Shown here one piece after another: positions 1-7,240 of a stretch of DNA of 39,211 nt. The stretch's first letter is position 1. The number at the start of each line of letters is the position of its first letter. The notes below the pieces were generated by a model. The model was not told the origin of the DNA, did not search any database, and saw only the letters and a program-made list of their open reading frames with translations. Both the position numbers and the translations under genes were made by a program. This DNA comes from Avichristensenella sp031549105 (GTDB taxonomy: Bacteria > Bacillota > Clostridia > Christensenellales > Aristaeellaceae): contig JAVBQK010000151.1 of assembly GCA_031549105.1 (NCBI GenBank), positions 1-39,211 of the forward strand, read 5' to 3'.

Positions 1-137
1 CCTCCGACATTTCGCCTTCGGGCGGGTTATGTTATAGTAATGAACCAAGCCCTTCCCGCCGTGAGGCGAAATGTTGGGTTTCGAAAGGGCAAAGCCCTTC
101 GCGGGGATCCAAGGGGCAGAGCCCCTTGGCGTTCCCC
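1..137. repeat. Mosaic hairpin repeat, copy A (truncated by window start)
   Basis: This noncoding block downstream of dnaX is built from short inverted repeats. An outer stem pairs the TTCGCCT/CGGGCGGG segment near 11-28 with the CCCGCC/AGGCGAA segment near 55-71. A small stem follows around AAGGGCAAAGCCCTT (86-100), then a stem with arms AAGGGGC and GCCCCTT around 111-128. It shares module order and wording with the block at 13088-13225, for example a first 16-base stretch beginning CCTCCGACATTTCGCC. The left end may continue beyond the window. It could serve as a 3'-end or terminator-like structure for dnaX; that role is inference. Confidence 0.75.
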
Positions 138-139
138 CA

Positions 140-1732
140 TCACTCATCCACGATCTCCACGTTCTCCCGCCCGAAGGCGTCCATGATGGTTTGCATGGCG
201 CTTTTTTGTTTGGCCACGTTGACTTTCACTTCGCCTTCCATCTCCAGCAGAACGGTCATTCCGCGCCCGGCGGCCTCTGTGAGCAGCGCATCCAGGCGCT
301 GTTGGCGCTCCGGCTGCTTGAGCATGTTCAGGTAGATTTCGCCGCCCTTGGGGAAGACGACGCGCGCGGTGTCGCCGTCGAAGCCCACGAAGCGTCCTTG
401 CGTCATGGGGGCGTAGAGATAGGGTTCTTTCTTGATGCCCTTCATCGCGGAATCCCAGATCGTTTTGGCGTCACCGGCGGGGGCGGGGGTTTCGGCAGCT
501 GCCGGGAAGGTTTTCTCGGCGCGTGGGGCGGGTGCTGCTCTCTCTGGAGCCTTGGCCTGGGGAGCGGGCGAAATGATGCCGCTCTCGATCTTCTTTTCCA
601 GAAGTTCCATCCGCGCGGCAAGGGTTTCCAGGCGCAGTTCATCGTCCGGCAGGCAGGCGCGCACCGCTGCCATCTCAAGGGCTACGCGCGGCTGGCCGGA
701 CCATTTCATGTCCGTATCGGCGTTAAGGAACAGATCGAGCAGCAACAGCAGCCGCTCGCGTGATGTTTTGGCCGCCTGGGCTGCGTAGGCCGCCGCATCC
801 TCCTCGGTGATTTCAAGAAGGCCCGGCAGCGCCGCGCCGCAGGTCTGCGCCAGCATCAGCGCCCGGAGGTGCTCGGTCAGGTCGCGGGCAAACACCTGCG
901 GTTCGCGCCCGGCGCGCACGAGCGTATCAATCGCCGACAGCGCCGCGGCGGCGTTCCCTTCCAGCAGATGACCGGCGAATGCGAAGAGAAAACCGCGGTC
1001 CGCCGCGCCCAGCACATCGCGTACCAGCGCCGCGTCGACCGACCCGCCGCCGTAGGAGATACACATGTCCAGCAGGCTAATCGCGTCACGCATGCCGCCC
1101 TCGGCGGAACGCGCGATCAGCATCAGCGCGTCCGGGCGGACATCGACGTGCTCGCCCTCCGCGATGGCGCGCAGCCTGTCCACGATGACCTGCGCCGGGA
1201 AGCGGCGGAAGTCATACCGTTGGCAGCGGGAAAGCACCGTGGCGGGCAGGCGCTGCGGTTCGGTCGTGGCGAGGATGAAAAGCGCGTGCGCGGGCGGCTC
1301 CTCCAGCGTCTTGAGCAGCGCATTGAACGCGCCGGTGGAAAGCATGTGAACTTCATCGATGATGTAGACGCGGTAGCGCCCGTGCTGCGGTGGGTACTTG
1401 ACCTTCTCGCGCAGGTCACGGATCTCGTCCACGCCGTTGTTGGACGCCGCATCGATCTCCACAATATCCAGGCTATTCTCGGCGGATAGCGCCTCGCACG
1501 CAGCGCAGTGCCCGCATGGGTCCCCGGCATCGGGCGTTTCGCAGTTGACGGCGCGGGCGAATATCTTCGCGCAGGTGGTCTTGCCCGTACCGCGGCTGCC
1601 GCAGAAAAGGTACGCATGCGTCACGCGGCCGGAGGCCACCTGGTTCTTCAGCGTAGTGACGATCGCATCCTGGCCTACAACATCCGAAAAGAGGTGGGGC
1701 CGCCACTGGCGGTACAGCGCTTGTGTGGACAT
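140..1732 (-). CDS. dnaX: DNA polymerase III subunit gamma/tau
   Basis: This is the clamp-loader ATPase of the replicative polymerase, cytoplasmic, 530 aa from the chosen start. It opens with the family signature MSTQALYRQWRP. Walker A is GSRGTGKT (residues 45-52), followed by the zinc-module cysteines (NCE, then CGHCAAC), the Walker B-like IDEVHMLS and the sensor segment LSRCQRYDF. An Ala/Pro-rich linker leads to a C-terminal tau-like domain. An in-frame ATG 14 codons upstream exists, but ATG at 1732 has an AGGAGG site 6 bases ahead and is preferred. The usual downstream neighbours (a YbaB-family gene, recR) are not seen before the window edge; a repeat block begins right after the stop. I saw no clear slippery site for a gamma-form frameshift. 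Confidence 0.96.
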   Translation of the reverse strand: MSTQALYRQWRPHLFSDVVGQDAIVTTLKNQVASGRVTHAYLFCGSRGTGKTTCAKIFARAVNCETPDAGDPCGHCAACEALSAENSLDIVEIDAASNNGVDEIRDLREKVKYPPQHGRYRVYIIDEVHMLSTGAFNALLKTLEEPPAHALFILATTEPQRLPATVLSRCQRYDFRRFPAQVIVDRLRAIAEGEHVDVRPDALMLIARSAEGGMRDAISLLDMCISYGGGSVDAALVRDVLGAADRGFLFAFAGHLLEGNAAAALSAIDTLVRAGREPQVFARDLTEHLRALMLAQTCGAALPGLLEITEEDAAAYAAQAAKTSRERLLLLLDLFLNADTDMKWSGQPRVALEMAAVRACLPDDELRLETLAARMELLEKKIESGIISPAPQAKAPERAAPAPRAEKTFPAAAETPAPAGDAKTIWDSAMKGIKKEPYLYAPMTQGRFVGFDGDTARVVFPKGGEIYLNMLKQPERQQRLDALLTEAAGRGMTVLLEMEGEVKVNVAKQKSAMQTIMDAFGRENVEIVDE

Positions 1733-1791
1733 CCAATTCCTCCTGCTTGGGCGCGAATCCGAAGATTGCGCCATAAAGCTTCCGTAGGGAT

Positions 1792-1820
1792 ATTATCCCA
1801 CATGTGACCACCTTTTGCAA
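1792..1820 (-). promoter_or_regulatory. Predicted sigma-A promoter of dnaX
   Basis: On the minus strand TTGCAA (1820-1815) and GATAAT (1797-1792) are separated by 17 bases. The -10 lies inside a perfect palindrome, GGGATA-T-TATCCC (1787-1799). The -35 sits three bases from the -35 of the divergent hydrolase promoter. Confidence 0.6.
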
Positions 1821-1823
1821 TTG

Positions 1824-1852
1824 TTGACGGGTTTTGCCAGCGATGTTATACT
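1824..1852 (+). promoter_or_regulatory. Predicted sigma-A promoter of the hydrolase/VanY operon
   Basis: TTGACG (1824-1829) and TATACT (1847-1852) have a 17-base spacer, close to consensus at both boxes. The start codon at 1875 follows about 15-20 bases after the expected transcription start. Confidence 0.7.
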
Positions 1853-1874
1853 TATGAAAAAAGGGGGAACGGCC

Positions 1875-3110
1875 ATGAAAAAGTTAACAGCATTGCTACT
1901 TGTCCTACTGATGATGGCGCCTCTGGCTGCGTGTGCGCAGGCGGCGGATTACGTTACGGATACGAAGAACATCATCACGCAACTCTTTGCCGGGGAGGCG
2001 GAGGCGGTCTACAAGCGGCTTACGCCCACGATGCAGCAGGCCGTTCCGCTGGAGACGCTCAAAACCCTGCCCGCCGCGCTGGCGGGGGAGTGTGGTTCGT
2101 TCGTCAGCTTTGGCGAGCCGCAGACCGCCGATACCACCGTCGCGATGCGCCTGAACATGGAGCGGCGGCATCTGCTGGCGCAGTTCACGTTTGATGAGCA
2201 TGGCCTGGTTTCGCTGTTCTCGATTATCTTCGATCCCAACCAGGAGCTAGAATACCCGCTGGCGGACAACGAAGAGGCGGCCGAGGTGGGCAAGTATAAA
2301 CTGCCCGGCGCGTTGACGCTGCCCGAGGGGGACAAGCTGCCCGCCGTGGTGCTGGTGCACGGCTCCGGCCCCAATGATCGCAACGAGACGCTGGGCAATA
2401 CCGGTGTGTTCCGCGACCTAGCCGAGGGCTTGGCAGCGCAGGGCATTGCGGTATTGCGGTACGACAAGCGCACGTTCCGGATGAAAATGGGGAACATCCC
2501 CTTTACGACGGAAGATATCCTGTCCATGACCTTCTACGATGAGACGATTGAGGATGCCGTTGCGGCTGTCGCGATGCTCAAGGCCGATCCGCGCATCGAT
2601 CCGGAGCGTGTGTATATCATCGGCCACAGCCTGGGTGCGATGCTGGCGACGGAGATCAACCTGGAGGCCGACGCCGCTGGGTTGGTGCTGCTGGCCGGCA
2701 CGCCGCGCCCGCTGGTGGATGTGCTGATCGACCAGCTGTCCGTGCCGGGCGCGGAGGCGTACGCGTCGGAACTGGCGGTGGCCAAAACGATCAAAGACAT
2801 GACCGAGGCCGAGTCCAAGGCTGCCACGGTGATGGGCGGCGGGGCGTACAGCTTCTGGGATGACGCGCAGCACGATCGCTTCGCGCTGGCGAAGGAGTGC
2901 GCCGTGCCGATGCTGATCCTGCAAGGATCGGAAGACCCGCAGGTCTACCCGGACAAGGACTACCCGCTCTGGGAGCAGATTGCGGCCGAGAACCCGGACA
3001 AGGATATGACGCTTAAGCTGTACCAGGGCCTGGGACATATGTTCCTGGACGGTGGGAATATGTCCGCTGAGGTGATTGACGACATCGCCGCGTGGATTCT
3101 GGCGCGCTAA
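1875..3110 (+). CDS. Lipoprotein with DUF3887 and alpha/beta hydrolase domains
   Basis: A predicted surface-anchored serine hydrolase of 411 aa. The N-terminus is a lipoprotein signal peptide with lipobox LAAC, Cys at residue 20. Residues about 25-115 resemble DUF3887, a small domain often placed ahead of hydrolases. The rest is an alpha/beta hydrolase: oxyanion region VLVHGSGPNDRNE, nucleophile motif GHSLGA (Ser252), acid region GSEDPQVYP and catalytic His in GLGHMF. The substrate is unknown; the family includes esterases and peptidase-like enzymes. The ATG at 1875 begins the signal peptide and has a G-rich site ahead; an earlier in-frame ATG overlaps the promoter. A carboxypeptidase gene starts 12 bases downstream, so an envelope role is plausible. 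Confidence 0.88.
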   Translation: MKKLTALLLVLLMMAPLAACAQAADYVTDTKNIITQLFAGEAEAVYKRLTPTMQQAVPLETLKTLPAALAGECGSFVSFGEPQTADTTVAMRLNMERRHLLAQFTFDEHGLVSLFSIIFDPNQELEYPLADNEEAAEVGKYKLPGALTLPEGDKLPAVVLVHGSGPNDRNETLGNTGVFRDLAEGLAAQGIAVLRYDKRTFRMKMGNIPFTTEDILSMTFYDETIEDAVAAVAMLKADPRIDPERVYIIGHSLGAMLATEINLEADAAGLVLLAGTPRPLVDVLIDQLSVPGAEAYASELAVAKTIKDMTEAESKAATVMGGGAYSFWDDAQHDRFALAKECAVPMLILQGSEDPQVYPDKDYPLWEQIAAENPDKDMTLKLYQGLGHMFLDGGNMSAEVIDDIAAWILAR

Positions 3111-3122
3111 GGAGTACAGCCG

Positions 3123-3950
3123 ATGAGACGAAACAGACGGTTTCCGCTATTTTCCACCGTGACAGCGGTTGTGATTGCCGCTGCGGTGGGGTATGTCTCG
3201 TTCCTGGACGTGGATGTGCCCAGCCGCGCACTGTCGAAGGTGGCGGAATCCGTCGCCCATCTGGGGACGAGCCTGCGCGTCTGGTCCGCATCCATTGCGG
3301 AGAGCAGCATCGTCTTTGAGGACAAGAGCTACCCCGCGCCCACGACATATGTGCCCACGGAAGACCCCGTGCCGATGCTCGTTAACGCGGCCAACCCCGT
3401 GTCGGATGGCTACGCACCCAGCGACCTGGTGCTTATGCGCGATGTCTGCGACAGCAACGTCGTCACCATCAAGGGCAGCGAGATCGAAGGGGATCGCACC
3501 GCGGTCAACGCGCTGATGATTATGCTGCGCGCGGCGATAGACCAGGGGGTTTCCAATTGGCAGATCAGCGCCGGGTATCGCTCGGTGAAGTACCAGCAGC
3601 AGGTGTGGGACAATAAGGCCTACGAGTATCGTCAGCAGGGTCTTTCCAGCTCGCAGGCGCAGACTGCCACCGCGAAATACGTCGCCAAGCCCGGCGCGAG
3701 CGAGCATCATACCGGCCTTGCGTTCGATGTGACGGTGCCGGGCGAGAGCTTCCCGCTGACGCAGCAATGTAAATGGCTGGCGGAGAACTGCTGGGATTAT
3801 GGGTTCATCATCCGCTATACCGAGGATAAGGTCGCCATCACCGGCATCAATGCCGAGCAATGGCATATCCGCTACGTGGGCCAGCCGCACGCACGGATCA
3901 TGCGCAACAACAATTGGTGTCTGGAAGAATATATTGACTCACTTCGGTGA
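3123..3950 (+). CDS. VanY-type D-alanyl-D-alanine carboxypeptidase (peptidase M15B)
   Basis: A predicted membrane-anchored zinc D,D-carboxypeptidase of 275 aa that trims the terminal D-Ala of peptidoglycan stem peptides. A single N-terminal hydrophobic segment (about residues 8-28) leads to an extracytoplasmic linker and the M15 domain. The metal-site motif SxHxxGxAxD is present as SEHHTGLAFD, and the second motif ExWH as EQWHIRYVG; the upstream SAGYRS segment is also typical. It follows the hydrolase gene in the same direction with a GGAG site and is closed by an intrinsic terminator, so the two form an operon. No vanA/H/X-like genes are nearby, so this is likely a housekeeping wall-maturation enzyme, not a glycopeptide-resistance determinant. 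Confidence 0.9.
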   Translation: MRRNRRFPLFSTVTAVVIAAAVGYVSFLDVDVPSRALSKVAESVAHLGTSLRVWSASIAESSIVFEDKSYPAPTTYVPTEDPVPMLVNAANPVSDGYAPSDLVLMRDVCDSNVVTIKGSEIEGDRTAVNALMIMLRAAIDQGVSNWQISAGYRSVKYQQQVWDNKAYEYRQQGLSSSQAQTATAKYVAKPGASEHHTGLAFDVTVPGESFPLTQQCKWLAENCWDYGFIIRYTEDKVAITGINAEQWHIRYVGQPHARIMRNNNWCLEEYIDSLR

Positions 3951-3969
3951 TAATCCTTTCAAAGCTCTT

Positions 3970-4020
3970 CCCGTGTTGCATTCTATATGGTATATTATAG
4001 GTGCAATACGGGTTGTTTTT
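3970..4020 (+). terminator. Intrinsic terminator of the hydrolase/VanY operon
   Basis: An 11-bp stem (3970-3980 with 4002-4012, one G-U pair) is followed by TTGTTTTTT. The loop is unusually long (21 bases) and AT-rich. Confidence 0.75.
3988..3996 (+). promoter_or_regulatory. Possible extended -10 promoter inside the terminator loop
   Basis: The loop of the 3970-4020 hairpin contains TGG-TATATT, an extended -10 pattern like the one ahead of maf (TGG-TATACT). No good -35 is seen. It could start the 4050-4766 gene. Weak call. Confidence 0.3.
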
Positions 4021-4049
4021 TGTGCGAGCGGCAGAGAGGAGGGGTTTGT

Positions 4050-4766
4050 TTGGCGCGGTTGATTGAGCAAATCCAAGGCCTGGGGTATCGCTTCGTGGAA
4101 GGCAAAACCTTGATGGCGGTTCCAAGGGTGGCTGGGGTGACGGAGGTCCGGCAACTGAGCGTGCGCGCGGCAAACGGGCAGACGATCACCATCAAGCCTG
4201 ATGGCTCCCCGATGATGTTTCCACGGGTCGGCACGACTGTTGAAGTGGATGTCCTAACGACCTGCGGGGCCGTCTACCAGGATTTCTATCACCTGGACGA
4301 AGACGGGCTATCGATGCTGCTGCATAACTGTTCTTGGCGGACAAGAACATACCTGGATGCCGAAAAGGCGCGCATTGGGCTGATCGGCTACAAAGAGGGC
4401 ATGCCGGAAGGCTTCTTTGCACGGGATAAGTATCTAATCAGCTATGGGATTGGCGAGGTGGACGTGGGGCGCTACGCGGACGGGCGCTATGTGGCGCAGA
4501 CCGCGCAGACACTAGGCGAAGGCGCGTATGTGTTGCGCCTGCATTTCAGCCGCCTTCCGTCCAAGGCGGATGTGGAGGATGCGGTGATCATCCGCAAGCT
4601 GGAGCGTGATTTCCGTCTGGGCCGCCACAAAGAGAATTTCCGCTGCGACGACTGCGGCGAGGTAAAGCATTGGCTGGACATAGAAGGCCCGATCGCCTAC
4701 AAGCTCCGCATGCGCCTGGCCCGCCGCTGCGGCTGCGAGCTGGCGGAGGTGAGCGGGGCGTCGTAG
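4050..4766 (+). CDS. Unrecognised protein with Cys-rich (zinc ribbon-like) C-terminus
   Basis: I do not recognise this 238-aa protein. It has no signal peptide or membrane segment and is probably cytoplasmic. The first 190 residues look like an alpha/beta globular region. The C-terminus carries CDDC (Cys199, Cys202) and, 24 residues later, CGC (Cys227, Cys229), spacing that could bind one zinc ion and suggests nucleic-acid or protein contact. The start is taken as TTG at 4050 because GAGAGGAGGGG (4034-4044) lies just ahead; in-frame ATG codons upstream fall inside the terminator hairpin. It is monocistronic between that terminator and a repeat block. Confidence 0.75.
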   Translation: MARLIEQIQGLGYRFVEGKTLMAVPRVAGVTEVRQLSVRAANGQTITIKPDGSPMMFPRVGTTVEVDVLTTCGAVYQDFYHLDEDGLSMLLHNCSWRTRTYLDAEKARIGLIGYKEGMPEGFFARDKYLISYGIGEVDVGRYADGRYVAQTAQTLGEGAYVLRLHFSRLPSKADVEDAVIIRKLERDFRLGRHKENFRCDDCGEVKHWLDIEGPIAYKLRMRLARRCGCELAEVSGAS

Positions 4767-4798
4767 GAGCGGAGGAGATGGGGGGGACGGGAGAACGG

Positions 4799-4976
4799 TG
4801 GGGACGCTGTCCCCACACCCCTGCCAAAGGGGCTTAGCCCCTTTGGAAACCCAATCTCGCCTGCGGGCGGGTTGGGTGTTTGTTTTCTAATCCCTTCCCT
4901 CCCGCAGGCGACAGATTGGAGGTCCAGGAGGCAGTGCCTCCTGGCAGGGGGGCCAGGGGGCCAGCGTCCCCCTGGC
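4799..4976. repeat. Mosaic hairpin repeat, copy B
   Basis: This block of back-to-back hairpins fills the gap between two convergent genes. Stems: GGGGAC-GCT-GTCCCC (4800-4814); an AAAGGGGC/GCCCCTTT stem around 4828-4846; an outer TCGCCTGCGGG / CCCGCAGGCGA stem around 4856-4915; AGGAGGCA/TGCCTCCT around 4926-4942; AGGGGGC/GTCCCCCT around 4954-4973. Its reverse complement follows the same module order as copy C, so it is the same family inverted. Confidence 0.8.
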
Positions 4977-4992
4977 GACTTCTCCTCGTCAC

Positions 4993-7158
4993 TTACCCTT
5001 TCGCGCACCCGTACCACCGGATTTCGTTCGCGCCCAGTTCCACGTCGAAGCTCTCGCCGTCGCCGCGATAGACCGTGGTGGTCTGCGGCTCGTATGTGTT
5101 GTTGACGACACAGTACTTTTCGTTGTCCGGGAAGGCATGCACGTCCACGTTGCAGTTGAACGAGAACCAGCGGAGCAGGCTGTCTTCCGCGTGGCTGCTC
5201 CAGAGGATCGCCCGGTGCAGCAGGCGGGCGTTTTCCGCGCTGTAGGGCAGACCGCCGATGTAGACCGCGCGCCCTTGGCCAAAATCGTTCGCGGCGAGCT
5301 GCACTTTCTTCTCGCGCTGTACCAGCACTTTTGTTCCCTCAAAGGCATAGACGTTGTTTCCGCCCTCGCCAAAGTCGATGGGCGCGGCTGCACCGTCCGT
5401 GATGAAGTGCGGCTGCTCGTCCCAGTTGTATTTGTCGTAGCCCAGCGTAAAGCCGCGCTCCTGCTCCACGCCCAGCGCCGCGCCCAGCTGGAAGAAGCGA
5501 CCCTGCCACTGTACGCCAGATGGTTCGCCTACGCCGATGAACCCGCCGCCGCGCGCAATGAACCCGCGAATGGCGGTAACGATTGCTTCTTCGCGCCACG
5601 CATTGCCGCCGGTGTGCGCCGTGCCCGCATCGCCGATGTTGAGCAGCACGTCGATGCCTGCGAGCGCCTGCGGGTCCTGCCGGATATCATCAAAGCTGAT
5701 GAACTTGACATCGAATGGTGCGCCGGACAGCGCTTCAATGACGCCCGCGTAGCTATAGTTTTGCTTCTGATAGAGCGCGTGGTGCACCATGTGGCAGCCC
5801 CAGGCACGCATCTTGCCCCAGGCGTTCAATACTGCGACGCGTTTATGGCAAAATGGCGTCGTGCCGCGAATGTTCTCATAAAGGGTGCGGAACTCGTCGC
5901 ATACCTCACGCACATACTCGATGAAATCCGGGAAGTCTAGCGCCAGTTTCAGGTACCCGCCGTAGCCAATCCGGTCGATGGGGCTGCGCAGGATTGCGCG
6001 CCGCGCAGTGACCCAGTTGACCTTCGCCTCGCGCACCGGGTCCCCGCCCGGATGGAACGTGTCGGGAAAGAAGTACGGCAGGAAGCGGCCTTCTGTGTAG
6101 CGCACGCCCTTGATGTCGCTGATGAGGCGCAGCGTGCTGCCGTTGCCGACGCTGCCCACCACCGCATCCAGCCCGATGAACGCAAACTCCGGCATGAACG
6201 GCTCTGTGCCGATCCAGTGGTCGCCCAGGAACATCATCGCCTCGCGGCCTTCCTCGTGCACGATGTCCACCAGTTCCTTCGCCAGCGCCGCGACCTCCCG
6301 CCGCTGGAACGCCACAAAGTCCAGGAACTCCCGCGAGGGTACGCGATACTGACCGTTGTAATATCCCTGGTCGACGATATACTCCGGCCGGAACGGGTAG
6401 CCCGCTTCCTGCTCGAACTGCGCAAGGATGTATGGGCTAACCGATGCGGAATAGCCATACCAATCCACGTACTTTTCGCGGCGGAGCGTATCAAAGACCA
6501 GCGTGAACTGATGGAAGAACGTCGTAAAGCGTACCACGTCCACGTGCGGATTCTCTGTGAGGAAGCTCCGCAGGCGCGTGAGCGAGTAAGCGCGCGTCTC
6601 GGGCTGGCGAACGTCGAACGTGATCTGTCGCTCAAAGTCCTTCCAGTCGTTGACTACGGCGTTGTACATGTGCACCGGGTCCCAGATCAGGTAGGCGAGG
6701 AAGTTGACAGTGTACTCATGGTAGGGTGCGGTGTCCGCAATTTCCACACAGCCGGTCTGCGCGTCATACTGCCAACGCGCGGGTGGCACGACTTCGCCAG
6801 TTGTGCGGTCGATCACTTCCCACCAGCGCGCAATATCATCACGGTCGTTGACCTGCAGCAGGTCGGGGCTGATGCTCTGCATCAGCGGAATGCGAAGCGC
6901 CATCTCCGTCGCCATATGGAAGCCGGTCATGATGTAGCACTGCTGCACCTCTTCCGGGTGGGCCTTGGCCCAGGCGTTATCCTTGCGCGTGGTGTAGTAG
7001 GTGGCGTATACCTTCGCGCCGGCATCCTTGAGCGAGGTGGGGAACTCCGTACCGTCGCAGTCGCGCAGCGCGTCGGCGCCCCATTTTTCCATGATTTCCA
7101 GCGTCTGCTGGATGATGTCGGTATCGGTGGGGATGGTCACTCTGCCTTTTGTGATCAT
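4993..7158 (-). CDS. GH112 phosphorylase (galacto-N-biose/lacto-N-biose or galactosyl-rhamnose type)
   Basis: A cytoplasmic inverting phosphorylase of 721 aa, full length for GH112, that cleaves a beta-galactoside with phosphate to give alpha-galactose 1-phosphate plus an acceptor sugar. The opening, MITKGRVTIPTD followed by WGADALRDCDGTE, and the central block with GDHWIGTEP and FHPGGDP are family features. The Asp in GDHW is residue 313, the number I recall for the general acid of the Bifidobacterium longum enzyme. Family members prefer Gal-beta-1,3-HexNAc or Gal-beta-1,4-rhamnose; I cannot settle which from sequence alone. No signal peptide. The start at 7158 has GAGGAGG ahead. It is the last gene of the leftward glycan operon, separated from the sulfatase gene by a terminator-like hairpin. 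Confidence 0.93.
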   Translation of the reverse strand: MITKGRVTIPTDTDIIQQTLEIMEKWGADALRDCDGTEFPTSLKDAGAKVYATYYTTRKDNAWAKAHPEEVQQCYIMTGFHMATEMALRIPLMQSISPDLLQVNDRDDIARWWEVIDRTTGEVVPPARWQYDAQTGCVEIADTAPYHEYTVNFLAYLIWDPVHMYNAVVNDWKDFERQITFDVRQPETRAYSLTRLRSFLTENPHVDVVRFTTFFHQFTLVFDTLRREKYVDWYGYSASVSPYILAQFEQEAGYPFRPEYIVDQGYYNGQYRVPSREFLDFVAFQRREVAALAKELVDIVHEEGREAMMFLGDHWIGTEPFMPEFAFIGLDAVVGSVGNGSTLRLISDIKGVRYTEGRFLPYFFPDTFHPGGDPVREAKVNWVTARRAILRSPIDRIGYGGYLKLALDFPDFIEYVREVCDEFRTLYENIRGTTPFCHKRVAVLNAWGKMRAWGCHMVHHALYQKQNYSYAGVIEALSGAPFDVKFISFDDIRQDPQALAGIDVLLNIGDAGTAHTGGNAWREEAIVTAIRGFIARGGGFIGVGEPSGVQWQGRFFQLGAALGVEQERGFTLGYDKYNWDEQPHFITDGAAAPIDFGEGGNNVYAFEGTKVLVQREKKVQLAANDFGQGRAVYIGGLPYSAENARLLHRAILWSSHAEDSLLRWFSFNCNVDVHAFPDNEKYCVVNNTYEPQTTTVYRGDGESFDVELGANEIRWYGCAKG

Positions 7159-7188
7159 GGGGCCTCCTCATGTGTGCTTGATAGGAAG

Positions 7189-7228
7189 AAAAAACCGGCG
7201 GCAGATAGATTCTATCCCGATGCCGCCG
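7189..7228 (-). terminator. Internal terminator or attenuator between sulfatase and GH112 genes
   Basis: On the minus strand an 8-bp CGGCGGCA/TGCCGCCG stem (7228-7221 with 7203-7196) encloses an inner GATAG/CTATC stem and is followed by GTTTTTT (7195-7189). It begins 12 bases after the sulfatase stop and ends about 30 bases before the GH112 start, leaving no room for a further promoter. Confidence 0.8.
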
Positions 7229-7240
7229 ATTCCTGTCGGT

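Noticed and set aside
1733..1874. Possible SRP (4.5S) RNA or tRNA upstream of dnaX
   Set aside because: Some Bacillota have these here, but the 142-base gap is filled by two divergent promoters and shows no SRP tetraloop stem or tRNA arms.
3123..3950. Glycopeptide-resistance locus suggested by the VanY-type gene
   Set aside because: No vanH, vanA/B-type ligase, vanX or vanRS genes are adjacent; VanY-type carboxypeptidases are common housekeeping enzymes.
4799..4976. CRISPR-like repeat array
   Set aside because: The repeated units are different hairpins of unequal spacing, not identical repeats with unique spacers, and no cas gene is near.
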